The notes under the pieces: generated by a model | What the model saw: only the letters and a program-made list of their open reading frames with translations | Database searches by the model: none | What the model was told of the DNA's origin: nothing | Shown here: piece by piece, positions 52,897-61,620 of the stretch | Layout: the number at the start of each line of letters is the position of its first letter | Position numbering within the stretch: position 1 is the first letter of the stretch | Made by a program: the position numbers and the translations under genes | Assembly: GCF_009497655.1 (NCBI RefSeq) | Contig: NZ_CP023317.1 | Location: 3,563,501-3,627,500, forward strand | Origin: Priestia megaterium | GTDB taxonomy: Bacteria > Bacillota > Bacilli > Bacillales > Bacillaceae_H | Direction: 5' to 3' | DNA: 64,000 nucleotides

Positions 52897-53415
52897 TCAT
52901 TTCTCCTTTAAGCACGTTTTTTCAAAAACCTTTCCCATATAATATTCATCGACTGATTTTTCATCTACAACGAGCGAACATACTTTTTTCCCTTCTATTT
53001 CAAAACCCATCTTTTTATACAGCGAAATGGCCGGTTCATTGTGGGTCATAACCGTTAGCTCCACTCGTTTAATGCCGCTCTGCTCTGCCCATCTCTCCAA
53101 TTCCTTAAACAACGAAGTGCCGATGCCCCGGTTTCCATAAGATTGAAGCACGCCAACAGCTAAGTATGCGCTGTGTTTTTTTCGGTTAACGCTTCCGCCA
53201 ATCACAGATAAATGTCCGACAAGCTGGCCGTCTTGTTCCGCCACTAAAATGGTCGAGTTCGGCATCTTTAAAGAAGTTGTAATCATTTTTTTCTGCTGTT
53301 CAAGCGTAGTCGCACGCTCATTTTCCTCGTACAGCATATAGGCTGTTTCTCGATCAAGCTCTTTATTTAACGCTAAAAAAGCGGCTGCATCGGAAGCTAA
53401 AATTTCTCGAATCAC
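52897..53415 (-). CDS. GNAT family N-acetyltransferase
   Basis: A 172-residue acetyltransferase. GVLQSYGNRGIGTSLFKELERWAEQSGIKRVELTVMTHNEPAISLYKKMGFEIEG covers motif A (Q/RxxGxG/A as NRGIGT) and motif B and is close to RimI-like and phosphinothricin-type members. GTG at 53415 follows GGGG at 5-nt spacing. It heads a three-gene operon with DinB. Substrate unknown. Confidence 0.87.
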   Translation of the reverse strand: MIREILASDAAAFLALNKELDRETAYMLYEENERATTLEQQKKMITTSLKMPNSTILVAEQDGQLVGHLSVIGGSVNRKKHSAYLAVGVLQSYGNRGIGTSLFKELERWAEQSGIKRVELTVMTHNEPAISLYKKMGFEIEGKKVCSLVVDEKSVDEYYMGKVFEKTCLKEK

Positions 53416-53479
53416 GTTTACCCCTGCTTTCGTCAATAGTAGTTAACTAGAAAAGAACGTTAATAAACGGATGATATCC

Positions 53480-54001
53480 TTACACACGTGCTGAACGTTT
53501 TCCAAGAAAAGCAGTGAAGATAAAACATATACTAAAAGCGACGGCTGAAACGAAAAAGCCAAGCATCCACCCTAAAGCTCGCATAAACGTATCTTCATTG
53601 GGATACAGAGGCTTAACGCTTAGCCACTGGATCACCATAATCAATGCTACGATCAAGTAAAAGCTGCTTCCTGTTAAAGCCATTTTAAGACGGTTTTTAA
53701 ATGACCCTGTCCACGCTGTACTAAAAGCGCTCCACGTGAGAACACTTACAATCGTCGCTAAAAACATAAGAACAAGATGTAAATAAGGGATATCTGTAAA
53801 CATAAGAAGATAGAGTAAAAATATCGTAGTACCAAAATATAAAACATTAATGCCAAACAAATAGCCTCCGCTCAGCCAGTGGTTTTGAAACCACTTTTTC
53901 TTGCTGAGACGTTCTAGCATTCCGCTGGGCACCCACAGCGTACGCGAAAAAATAATCATCACCAGCACAAGTACCACGCCGGCTAAAAAGAATGTTGACA
54001 C
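53480..54001 (-). CDS. Hypothetical five-helix membrane protein
   Basis: A 173-residue integral membrane protein with five hydrophobic segments (about 3-20, 46-66, 72-92, 108-126, 139-164) and a conserved-looking basic loop (LERLSKKKWFQNHWLSGG). Family not recognised. It is followed by the GNAT-DinB operon but separated by 65 bp. Confidence 0.75.
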   Translation of the reverse strand: MSTFFLAGVVLVLVMIIFSRTLWVPSGMLERLSKKKWFQNHWLSGGYLFGINVLYFGTTIFLLYLLMFTDIPYLHLVLMFLATIVSVLTWSAFSTAWTGSFKNRLKMALTGSSFYLIVALIMVIQWLSVKPLYPNEDTFMRALGWMLGFFVSAVAFSICFIFTAFLGKRSARV

Positions 54002-54086
54002 CTTTTCATCAGCCTTTCTGCCTAAAATAAATATGGTTAATTATACTATTGATTACAAAATTAAACTATTGTTTTCTTTATTAATT

Positions 54087-54301
54087 AAAGAGGCTGAAAC
54101 ATAACAAAATTACTTTAACCTAAAGATGAACAAATGAGATAAATAAGCTGGACTGCTTGTTACACCGCTGTTGATTTCCGTGCAAGACTTCGCTTTCCGC
54201 GGGCGGCCGGTGAGCCTCCTCGTTGATTCTGCATTAAGAATCTCAATTCATCATTCGGATCTTCATTCAACGAAAATACTTTTATCACAGCCTCTTTTTT
54301 A
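54087..54301 (+). repeat. Structured intergenic repeat, copy 3 (internally deleted)
   Basis: It starts AAAGAGGCTGAAACATAACA and keeps the left core (GTGCAAGACTTCGCTTTCCG) up to GAGCCTCCTCG, then jumps to a hairpin remnant and the end CTTTTATCACAGCCTCTTTT. The right core arm is missing, so about 120 bp is deleted relative to other copies. The ends GAGGCTG/CAGCCTC remain. Confidence 0.8.
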
Positions 54302-54308
54302 CGCCTAT

Positions 54309-54476
54309 TTACATTCTTCCTCCAGTAAACGGATTGATTTCCCCTGTTAAATCACGTCCTGCTTTCTTTTCTTCATGTGCGATGCGCTTGCCAATCGCAA
54401 TTTTATTCCAAATTAGTGGAACCCAAATACACGCTCCGAAAAAAATCATCCAAAAAAGTTCTCCCATTTCCTCCAT
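54309..54476 (-). CDS. Small membrane protein
   Basis: A 55-residue protein with an N-terminal membrane helix (LFWMIFFGACIWVPLIW) and a soluble, Gly-ending tail (GRDLTGEINPFTGGRM). Start ATG at 54476 is listed; ATG at 54467 is possible, both close to GGAGG-like sequence. It lies between repeat copy 3 and another small membrane gene. Family not recognised. Confidence 0.55.
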   Translation of the reverse strand: MEEMGELFWMIFFGACIWVPLIWNKIAIGKRIAHEEKKAGRDLTGEINPFTGGRM

Positions 54477-54529
54477 CCTTTCATTTTCTGCTTTTATTTT
54501 GAAGACAATAAGAAACGCGCATACGGTTT

Positions 54530-54700
54530 TTATTCTTGATTTGAATCACTCATGCCGTATGAAAAGAAATAAACCAGGACTGATAAAGCCATTCCGTAAG
54601 CGGTCCAAGCCGCTAGTAAAATGGCGTACTGATGATTGATAAAAAACACTCCGCTTGAAATCAGCAGCAGTATAAAACTAATCCATTTTATTTTTTTCAT
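54530..54700 (-). CDS. Small two-helix membrane protein
   Basis: A 56-residue protein with two membrane segments (WISFILLLISSGVFFI and ILLAAWTAYGMALSVLVYFF). ATG at 54700 follows AGGGGATAG. It is followed 54 bp later by another small membrane protein gene on the same strand. No family recognised. Confidence 0.6.
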   Translation of the reverse strand: MKKIKWISFILLLISSGVFFINHQYAILLAAWTAYGMALSVLVYFFSYGMSDSNQE

Positions 54701-54844
54701 TACTCTATCCCCTTTACTTAACCTTTTACAGTAAGTTTCTTATTGTCTACTTGTTATTACGGACAAAATGTATAAAAGTTCCATTTTTTTAAAAAATAAC
54801 CGAAAAAGAATTTGATAAAACGTTCAACTATCGATTATCATATA

Positions 54845-54863
54845 CCTTAAAGTAAGCTTTACG
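54845..54863. promoter_or_regulatory. Putative MerR operator (own gene)
   Basis: CCTTAAAGTAAGCTTTACG has the arms CTTAAAG and CTTTA(C)G and resembles the site in the aldo/keto reductase promoter at 56322-56340. It lies 25 bp before the MerR start codon. Confidence 0.55.
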
Positions 54864-54887
54864 ATTCATAAGTGGGAGTGAACAATC

Positions 54888-55274
54888 TTGTCTTATAGCA
54901 TGAAAGAAATGAATGAAAAAACCGGGCTTTCCGCACCGACTTTGCGCTATTATGAAAAAGAAGGAATCCTTCCTTTTGTAGAACGTGATGAGAATGGAAA
55001 GCGCCTCTATAACGATACGAATATTGAGTGGATCCGTTTTATCTTAGCTCTGCGCTCAACGGGCATGCCGCTTGCAGAAATAAAGCGCTATGTAGAGCTC
55101 TATAAACAAGGCGAAAGCACGATTAAAGAACGAAAAAACATGATGCTTCAGCACAAAGAAGCGGTAGAAGAAGAAATGGCCAAAACTTTTAAATACCTCG
55201 AGCAAATTAACTACAAGTTAGCTTTGTACGACTCACTAGAAGCAAGGTTAGAGCAAAAAGAAATTAAAATATAA
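54888..55274 (+). CDS. MerR family regulator (AdhR/NmlR-like)
   Basis: A 128-residue MerR regulator. YSMKEMNEKTGLSAPTLRYYEKEGILPFVERDENGKRLYND is the winged helix, followed by a coiled-coil dimerisation helix. Size and KRYVELYKQGESTIKERKNMM match the NmlR/AdhR group that senses aldehydes or other electrophiles. It starts with TTG at 54888. It converges with an aldo/keto reductase gene whose promoter carries a matching operator, so it probably controls that gene. Confidence 0.88.
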   Translation: MSYSMKEMNEKTGLSAPTLRYYEKEGILPFVERDENGKRLYNDTNIEWIRFILALRSTGMPLAEIKRYVELYKQGESTIKERKNMMLQHKEAVEEEMAKTFKYLEQINYKLALYDSLEARLEQKEIKI

Positions 55275-55276
55275 AC

Positions 55277-55311
55277 ACAAAAGTCCGCAGGTGCACCTGC
55301 GGACTTTTTAT
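55277..55311. terminator. Bidirectional terminator
   Basis: AAAAGTCCGCAGGT and ACCTGCGGACTTTTT flank GC; shared by the converging merR and aldo/keto reductase genes. Confidence 0.9.
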
Positions 55312-56273
55312 TAATACAGTGAATTTACGGTGTTTAGCAGTTCTTCTGACCATGTCCAATCGCTGATTTCAACTGCATCTGTTACGTGGTGCAATTTACT
55401 AGCTCCGATAATGCTTGATGTCACAGCGGGCTGATTTAGCACCCATGAAAGAGCAAACTGAGACAAGCTTACTTCATGTTGTTCTGCTAACTTGCGATAC
55501 TGCTCCACCAGCTGAAAGTTTCGGTCAGTAAAGTAGTTTCGCAGCAGCTTTTCACCATGTGCAGCACGGCTTTCTGGCGGCACGTCATTTGGTGTTTTAT
55601 ATTTGCCTGAAAGCATGCCGCGCGCTAACGGACTGTATACCATAACGCCTACACCTTCGGATTGACTAAACGGCAGCAGCTCTTGTTCAATTTCACGAGA
55701 GAGAAGATTGTACTGAGGCTGAACGGAAATAAATTTTTCAAGATTCATGTTGTCACTAATATGATGAGACTTTGCGATTTGCCACGCGGCATAATTGGAG
55801 CAGCCAATATAACGAACTTTGCCTTGACGAACTAAATCATCTAGCGTGCGAAGCGTTTCTTCCATAGGTGTATTCGGATCAAAAAGATGAACTTGATAAA
55901 GATCAATATAGTCCGTCTGTAGTCGTCGCAGCTGATTATCCACTTCTCTCATAATATGTGTGCGTGAAAGACCTTTATCATTTTTGCCTTTTCCTACGGC
56001 AATGCCGACTTTTGTTGCAAGCACAACATCATCTCGTTTTCCTTTTAACGCGCGTCCAATAATTTCTTCAGATTCCCCTGTGCCATATCTAAACTCTTCA
56101 TCCTGCCCTTTTCCGTAATAGTTGGCTGTGTCAATGAAGTTAATTCCGTTTTCAATGGCGCTATGTAAAATAGCTGCCGACGCTTTTTCGTCAATCCATC
56201 GTCCAAACGCCATGGTACCTAGACATAAATTTGATACTTCCAGACCTGTTGTTCCAAGCTTTCGATATTGCAT
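55311..56273 (-). CDS. Aldo/keto reductase
   Basis: A 320-residue NADPH oxidoreductase. MQYRKLGTTGLEVSNLCLGTMAFG is the standard start; Asp and Tyr are in FIDTANYYGKG, Lys in LATKVGI, His in YQVHLFD. ATG at 56273 follows AAGGAGAG; the longer frame would run through the promoter and is rejected. A MerR-type promoter lies upstream, suggesting induction by a reactive aldehyde or quinone. Confidence 0.9.
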   Translation of the reverse strand: MQYRKLGTTGLEVSNLCLGTMAFGRWIDEKASAAILHSAIENGINFIDTANYYGKGQDEEFRYGTGESEEIIGRALKGKRDDVVLATKVGIAVGKGKNDKGLSRTHIMREVDNQLRRLQTDYIDLYQVHLFDPNTPMEETLRTLDDLVRQGKVRYIGCSNYAAWQIAKSHHISDNMNLEKFISVQPQYNLLSREIEQELLPFSQSEGVGVMVYSPLARGMLSGKYKTPNDVPPESRAAHGEKLLRNYFTDRNFQLVEQYRKLAEQHEVSLSQFALSWVLNQPAVTSSIIGASKLHHVTDAVEISDWTWSEELLNTVNSLY

Positions 56274-56313
56274 CGATACCCTCTCCTTTTTATTTCTGTT
56301 TATAGTCACTATT

Positions 56314-56344
56314 ATCATACACCTTAATGTGCACTTTAAGACAA
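56314..56344 (-). promoter_or_regulatory. Long-spacer MerR-type promoter of the aldo/keto reductase gene
   Basis: On the minus strand TTGTCT (56339-56344), a 19-bp spacer and TATGAT (56314-56319). The spacer is filled by the inverted repeat CTTAAAGTGCACATTAAG (56323-56340). A 19-bp spacer with an internal palindrome is diagnostic of activation by MerR proteins. Confidence 0.75.
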
Positions 56345-56500
56345 GCCTTGAGCGTGCGTGCATATACAAAAAACTGTTAGGAACAGGCAGTGCTTCTAGC
56401 AGTTTTTTGGTTCATTTCCCGCTTATTTTTTTACAATTCGCTTCTTCAGTAGACATAATATGGTAAGATAAATCATAGCTTACCCATTATCGAAACTACA

Positions 56501-57181
56501 TTAAGCTGCCGCCGTTAAAATCACGGCAATTCCATTAAAACAAGCGTGAATGATCATACTAGGAAGCAACGACTTTGTTTTTTCGTACACCCAAGCGAAT
56601 ACGAGACCTGAAAAAAAGTTAACGGGCAAGGTATTGTACGTTGGAATATGCACCAGCATAAAGATAAACGAACTTCCCGCCAATCCAAATACAATCCCTC
56701 CTTTACGTTTCAGCCACGTATAAAAAAAACCTCGGTAAATAATCTCTTCATAAAAAGGTGAGATCACAGCGGCTGAAACAAAAGCAAGTATAAATGAAAA
56801 CAGCGACAGGTCATGCTGTAAACTGGCTGTTTTTTTATTTTCATACGTCATACCAAACCATTCCATGAGTACAACAATTGCCACACTTCCTAAGATCAGC
56901 ACAAAAAGCCAAAAAAGAATGAGCGGCCAGTGACGTTTTGAAAACGATTGAAAACCAATTTTTCTATCACCATCCTGCACCATCAGCCAATACAGAGCTG
57001 ATAAAAACACAGTTGCCATAACAAATCCAGTAGCTGTTCCAGCATAGAGCTCACTTTTAAATAGCGACTGGAAAACGTGCTGCAATGCTCCTTCAATGAA
57101 AACAGGAACACCAATAAACGTAACGACTAGCATAATTACAAATGATTTTATTGTCCATAATCCTTGATTTTGTTGTTTCAA
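56501..57181 (-). CDS. CPBP family intramembrane glutamic/metalloprotease
   Basis: A 226-residue protein with about six to seven membrane segments. Motif 1 PFYEEIIYRGFFYTWLKRK, motif 2 FMLVHIPTYN and motif 3 IIHACFNGIAVI are the catalytic CPBP/Abi motifs. The family includes Rce1-type prenyl proteases and bacteriocin-immunity proteins. It starts with TTG at 57181 after GGGAGG. It is divergent from a MerR gene and has a MerR-type promoter. Confidence 0.88.
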   Translation of the reverse strand: MKQQNQGLWTIKSFVIMLVVTFIGVPVFIEGALQHVFQSLFKSELYAGTATGFVMATVFLSALYWLMVQDGDRKIGFQSFSKRHWPLILFWLFVLILGSVAIVVLMEWFGMTYENKKTASLQHDLSLFSFILAFVSAAVISPFYEEIIYRGFFYTWLKRKGGIVFGLAGSSFIFMLVHIPTYNTLPVNFFSGLVFAWVYEKTKSLLPSMIIHACFNGIAVILTAAA

Positions 57182-57210
57182 TTTACTTCGCCTCCCTTTT
57201 ACCTATATTC

Positions 57211-57241
57211 AGTGTAAAAGGTGACGTAACGTTACCTGCAA
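57211..57241 (-). promoter_or_regulatory. Long-spacer MerR-type promoter of the CPBP gene
   Basis: On the minus strand TTGCAG (57236-57241), a 19-bp spacer and TACACT (57211-57216). The spacer carries the near-perfect palindrome GGTGACGTAACGTTACC (57220-57236, plus strand). It lies between the CPBP gene and the divergent merR gene. Confidence 0.75.
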
Positions 57242-57264
57242 GCATTTTTTTGGAGGGATTAAAC

Positions 57265-58002
57265 ATGATTTATTTTTCTACGGGGCAAGCCGCTAAAAAA
57301 TTAGGGCTCACGGTGCGTACGCTTCGTTACTACGATCAAATCGGATTGCTTCATCCATCGTCAAAAGCCGAAAATGGAAAACGCTCCTACTCAGAAACGG
57401 ACTTAGTCACACTAGAGAAAATTACCCTGTTAAAAAACTTAGCCGTTCCTTTGCGAGATATTGAACTTATTCTTCATCAAGTAAGTATTGATGAACTTTT
57501 AGCGATTCATCAGCAAAAACTTCAGCAAAAAGCTTCAGAAATTCAGCGAGCTTTAGAACACACCCACACTCTTCGCAACAGTATAAAAATAGAAGGTGAA
57601 CTAAACTGGAAGCAGCTCCTTCCTTTAGTTCACAATCAGCCTACTACACAAAGCAGCTGGACTGATCTGCTTTCAATAGAAGAAAGTGAGATTCTGCAGC
57701 GTGATATGCCTAAACTGGAGAATGAGAGTGCTGATAAATGGATCAGCATCATTAAACGAATTCAGCTGTGTTTAAAGCATCAGCGTTCACCACAGTCTGA
57801 AGATGGCCAGCTGATTGCGGCGGATATACTGCTTTTATCAAGTGAGCTATTTGGCCCTCATACCGATTTAGAGAAAGCCTTTTGGGATATTCGCAAATCT
57901 CCTGAGGCATCCAGTTCACTTAATCTCTATCCTATTGACAGCGAAGTCCTTCAATTTATTGAAGATGCGATTATTTTTTACGAACAACACATAAAGGAAT
58001 GA
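57265..58002 (+). CDS. MerR family regulator with C-terminal sensor domain
   Basis: A 245-residue MerR regulator. IYFSTGQAAKKLGLTVRTLRYYDQIGLLHPSS starts the winged helix; a coiled coil (about 75-115) and an effector domain of about 120 residues (similar in size to TipAS-type domains) follow. ATG at 57265 follows TGGAGGG; the longer frame is rejected. It overlaps the MFS gene by 4 bp and is divergent from the CPBP gene, so it probably governs both in response to an antimicrobial. Confidence 0.88.
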   Translation: MIYFSTGQAAKKLGLTVRTLRYYDQIGLLHPSSKAENGKRSYSETDLVTLEKITLLKNLAVPLRDIELILHQVSIDELLAIHQQKLQQKASEIQRALEHTHTLRNSIKIEGELNWKQLLPLVHNQPTTQSSWTDLLSIEESEILQRDMPKLENESADKWISIIKRIQLCLKHQRSPQSEDGQLIAADILLLSSELFGPHTDLEKAFWDIRKSPEASSSLNLYPIDSEVLQFIEDAIIFYEQHIKE

Positions 58003-59243
58003 AAGTATTGAAAAAAGAAAAGCTGTTTGCTAATTCTTCTTATAAAAAATTATTTATTTCAAGTACTGCGGCAAGCTTCGGAGATTTATTTGATATGTTT
58101 GCGGTGATGACGCTTTTTACATACGTGTGGCACGCAAATTCCCTCTGGATTACGCTTATTCCTGTCGCGTACGCTTTGCCTAGCATCCTGCTAAGTCAAG
58201 CAGCTGGAAATTTAGCAGACCGCTACAATAAAGTACAGCTGATGTTTCTGTCTGAACTAGTCCGTCTTCTGTTTACATGTCTGTTGTTTTTCACAAATGA
58301 ACCGCTTTTGGCACTAGGGGTGCTGACGCTGCGCTCTATGAGTTCTGTTATGAAAGTGCCCGCACAGCTCGCTTACGTTCGAGAAGTGGTCAAAGAAGAC
58401 CAGCTGCTGCAGGCCTCTACTTTACAAAACATTATGTTTCAAATTGCCAAAGTTGTGGGACCGTTTCTCGGAGCCGCCGCGCTGACGTTTACAACGCCTA
58501 AAGCATGTATTTTAGTTAACGCCGCAGCTTGTATGATTTCTATCGGCTTGCTGTTTTCACTTAAAAAAGCAGGTGAAAATATTCAAGGGCAAGCTGCTCG
58601 TTCTTCCCATCAAGCGAAAGAAGCGTACTCAAACGGCTGGGAACTCGTTTTTCAGCACCCAATTCTTTTACGTGTCGTTGTTTTGTTTCACGTTTCATAC
58701 TTTGTCGTCATGCTTGTTGACGCTCAAATTAGCATCTTTCTTCGAGATGTGCTCCCTCATAACCCGGAAATGCTCGGCTGGCTGCTTTCTGGAATCGGGA
58801 TAGGAGCGCTAGCAACAGGAGTGTATCTTAATCGAAAAAAACACGTTCATCATCCATTTAGGCTTTTATCACTTGGACTGCTTCTATTTGGAGGGGCTTT
58901 ATTTTTCATTAGCTGCTTTAACCCAGCCGTTATGTCACGCTATTTTATTTTGATTGCTGCACCTATTGGAGGGGCCGGAGTTGGGCTTAATTTACTGCTG
59001 TTTAACTATATCGTTCAAGCATATAGCGACAAGGAACACCTCGGAAAAGTGTACGGATTCATTAACACCTTAACGAGTGCCGTTTTACTTACTGCTCCTC
59101 TTCTTGGAGGCATGGTCGTAAAGCTTGCAGGTGCTCAGACGACTTTTTTAACGGCGGCAATCATCATCGTAAGCGTTGGATTTGTGAGTATGGTGATGTC
59201 GCTGCGTGATAAACAGGAAAGAAACGTTCAGATTGACGCATAA
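57999..59243 (+). CDS. MFS exporter (macrolide-efflux-like)
   Basis: A 414-residue protein with 12 hydrophobic segments. SSTAASFGDLFDMFAVMTLFTYVWHAN and GNLADRYNKVQLMFLSELVRLL match the MefA/DHA3-type drug exporters. It starts in the ATGA overlapping the stop of the MerR gene, so the two are coupled. The likely role is drug or peptide efflux under control of the MerR protein. Confidence 0.88.
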   Translation: MKVLKKEKLFANSSYKKLFISSTAASFGDLFDMFAVMTLFTYVWHANSLWITLIPVAYALPSILLSQAAGNLADRYNKVQLMFLSELVRLLFTCLLFFTNEPLLALGVLTLRSMSSVMKVPAQLAYVREVVKEDQLLQASTLQNIMFQIAKVVGPFLGAAALTFTTPKACILVNAAACMISIGLLFSLKKAGENIQGQAARSSHQAKEAYSNGWELVFQHPILLRVVVLFHVSYFVVMLVDAQISIFLRDVLPHNPEMLGWLLSGIGIGALATGVYLNRKKHVHHPFRLLSLGLLLFGGALFFISCFNPAVMSRYFILIAAPIGGAGVGLNLLLFNYIVQAYSDKEHLGKVYGFINTLTSAVLLTAPLLGGMVVKLAGAQTTFLTAAIIIVSVGFVSMVMSLRDKQERNVQIDA

Positions 59244-59442
59244 AAAATATCTTTCCTTATTCCCCTGCAGCCGGCTGGATTCTAGGGACACTGCTTTTGC
59301 TAGGAAACTCTTTTTATACGAGAAGATACTTACATAGAAGAACAGCCAAAAAGTAAATATCAGTCCGGAGCCGTATATACAAACCTTCATTCGGTTATGG
59401 TAAAATAGATAAGCAAAAACTGGATGTAAGGAGATTTTTAGT

Positions 59443-59724
59443 TTGAAAACGGGATTAATATCTGGCATTATATCTTTAATTATTGTGATTATCATTTCTA
59501 TTACAGCAGGCAACTGGCAGTATATTTACTATATTTCAGGCCCTCTTGGCATATTACTTACGGCAATTGCACTCGTAACCTTACTGGATACATTTCGATT
59601 TGAAACGAGAGGACCTTACTTTACCCCGGTCCGGCAGCGAGAGGATACAGAATGGATGAAACGTTTTATTATTGCAGCTGTTCCTCATTTAGTTGCTTCT
59701 TGTATTTGTATTTTATTTTTATAG
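59443..59724 (+). CDS. Small membrane protein resembling DUF5316
   Basis: A 93-residue protein with three membrane segments (about 3-24, 27-47, 73-92). LISGIISLIIVIIISITAGNWQYIYYISGPLGILL resembles the DUF5316 start. It begins with TTG at 59443 after AAGGAG. Function unknown. Repeat copy 4 follows immediately. Confidence 0.7.
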   Translation: MKTGLISGIISLIIVIIISITAGNWQYIYYISGPLGILLTAIALVTLLDTFRFETRGPYFTPVRQREDTEWMKRFIIAAVPHLVASCICILFL

Positions 59725-59727
59725 AGC

Positions 59728-60066
59728 TCAAAAAAAGGTTAAAACATAACGAAATGAAGCTAACCTAAAGACGAATAAATGAGATACATGAGCTGAACCG
59801 CTTGTTACACCGCAGTTGATTTCCGTGCAAGGCTTCGCTTTCCGCGGGCGGCTGCTGAGCCTCCTCGTCGCTTGGCTCCTGCGGGGTCTCACCTCTTCCG
59901 CTTGTCCCGCAGGAGTCTTCGCCTTGCCCTCCAATCAACTGCTAGAAGGAACGAAACAGATAAAACTATATTCACCATCGTAAAAAAAACGAACCACTAA
60001 TCAAACATGTTAATTAGTGGTTCGTTTTTCACTTGCGCTAAAGTACTTTTGTCACAGCTTCTTTTC
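59728..60066 (+). repeat. Structured intergenic repeat, copy 4
   Basis: Full-length copy. The left end is degenerate (AAAAAGGTTAAAACATAACG); the core holds GTGCAAGGCTTCGCTTTCCG, CTCCTGCGGG, CCCGCAGGAG and GCCTTGCCCTCCAATCAAC. The terminator-like hairpin CGAACCACTAATCAA and TTAATTAGTGGTTCG resembles that of copy 2. It ends TTTTGTCACAGCTTCTTTT just before the sacA stop. Confidence 0.8.
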
Positions 60067-60070
60067 TCAT

Positions 60071-61549
60071 TTACGAAATGCCGCGCGACATACCGTAATA
60101 ATCAATACGGTAGTCCACAGATCCCTCTGCAAATACATTTACAGCTGATTTAGAATCTTTTTTCGGGAATACGCGGGAAGTGAAGACAATTTTACCGCCG
60201 TTTATATAAATTTCGACAATGCTTTTGTCGACAAATACGCGAACATCGACTTCATTTGACGCCGTCCATTTTTCAGAGCGAACGACACCGTATTCCGTTG
60301 CATATTGATGGTGGAATGAAGAGCGGTCGAGTCTCACTTCTTGCTTTTCTGTATCAAACACAAGGCGAAGCTCTTCTTCTTTACTATTAAACAGCTCTAA
60401 ACCAAACTGTTTGGCCCCTATCTCGCGGAACGTCATATTGATTTCATAGGCATTGTTTGTTGCTTCATCAATAATCACTTCTTCATTTTTTAGCGTTCCT
60501 CTAAAATGAACCGCTTGATCTCGAAGCTTATTTAACTCTTCTACAGGCTTTTGAACAAGTTCATTACCTTCAAGGGAAAGCTCACGAGGAAGCGTTAATG
60601 CATGGGCCCATCCGTATTCGTCTGATGGATAGTCAACGTCCGGGTTTCCAATCCATGCAAATAGCAAGCGACGTCCGCTTTCATCTTGAAACGTTTGCGG
60701 TGCATAAAAGTCAAATCCTTTATCAATTTCACGGTAATACTCCATTTCAAACGTTAAACTTTCCACATCAAAGGTTCCCACCGCGTAAATCACATTATAA
60801 ATATTATGAAAATCGTGGCTGTCCGCTTTGATTCCCTGCGGTGAAAAGACAAACACATCTTTTCCGTCCAGTTTAAAGTAATCCGGGCACTCCCACATAT
60901 AGCCAAAGTCAGGAAGCGATGTTTGAACTTCGCCTTTAAATGACCACTGAAGCGCATCGCTTGATTCATACACAATTAATGCGCCCGTTTCGTTTTCACG
61001 CTGAGCGCCCAGCAGCATATAATATGTATCATTTTCTTTCCATACTTTCGGATCGCGCACATGTCCTGTATACCCATCAGGAACGCCTCGTACCGCTGGA
61101 TTATGCGTGTATTTTTCTACACTTCCATCCCTTTTTAGCATCGCGATACATTGATTAGCTGAGCGTGAGCCGTCTTCGTATTTTACATTCCCCGTATAAA
61201 ACAGCAGCCCTTGACCATCTTTTTTGATAGCGCCGCCTGAGTATGCGCCGTGCGATTCATATTCTTCCGTTGGTGTTAGGGCAACCGGAAGGCGTTCCCA
61301 CGTTACTAAATCCGTAGATTTCACATGAGCCCAGTGCTTCATTCCATGCATCGCACCGTACGGATACCACTGATAAAACACGTGATATTCACCGTTTAAT
61401 TGAATCAATCCGTTTGGATCATTCATCAGCCCGTACTGTGGATGAATATGATAAATCGGCTGCCAGCTGTCTTTGATTGCTTTGTCTTTTAATGCTTCTA
61501 ACTCTCCAGATTTTGCTTCTAAAATCGTTCTGTACTTCGATTCAGCCAT
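60071..61549 (-). CDS. sacA: Sucrose-6-phosphate hydrolase (invertase, GH32)
   Basis: A 492-residue beta-fructosidase. GLMNDPNGLI holds the nucleophile Asp, HVRDPKVWKEN the stabilising Asp, and MWECPDYF the acid/base Glu; a C-terminal beta-sandwich follows (about 350-490). ATG at 61549 follows GGAGGG. It cleaves sucrose-6-phosphate to glucose-6-phosphate and fructose. No PTS permease or fructokinase gene adjoins it, which is unusual, so a transporter must be encoded elsewhere. Confidence 0.93.
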   Translation of the reverse strand: MAESKYRTILEAKSGELEALKDKAIKDSWQPIYHIHPQYGLMNDPNGLIQLNGEYHVFYQWYPYGAMHGMKHWAHVKSTDLVTWERLPVALTPTEEYESHGAYSGGAIKKDGQGLLFYTGNVKYEDGSRSANQCIAMLKRDGSVEKYTHNPAVRGVPDGYTGHVRDPKVWKENDTYYMLLGAQRENETGALIVYESSDALQWSFKGEVQTSLPDFGYMWECPDYFKLDGKDVFVFSPQGIKADSHDFHNIYNVIYAVGTFDVESLTFEMEYYREIDKGFDFYAPQTFQDESGRRLLFAWIGNPDVDYPSDEYGWAHALTLPRELSLEGNELVQKPVEELNKLRDQAVHFRGTLKNEEVIIDEATNNAYEINMTFREIGAKQFGLELFNSKEEELRLVFDTEKQEVRLDRSSFHHQYATEYGVVRSEKWTASNEVDVRVFVDKSIVEIYINGGKIVFTSRVFPKKDSKSAVNVFAEGSVDYRIDYYGMSRGIS

Positions 61550-61620
61550 TTCTTCAATCCCTCCAGCATCTAAAAAAAGAGAACGTATTCTCCTTGCACT
61601 CTATGATATAAAATTTCAAG

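Noticed and set aside
59728-59934. Minus-strand 68-codon frame
   Set aside because: It lies wholly within the structured repeat copy 4 and its Arg/Pro/Ser bias comes from the GC-rich hairpins.
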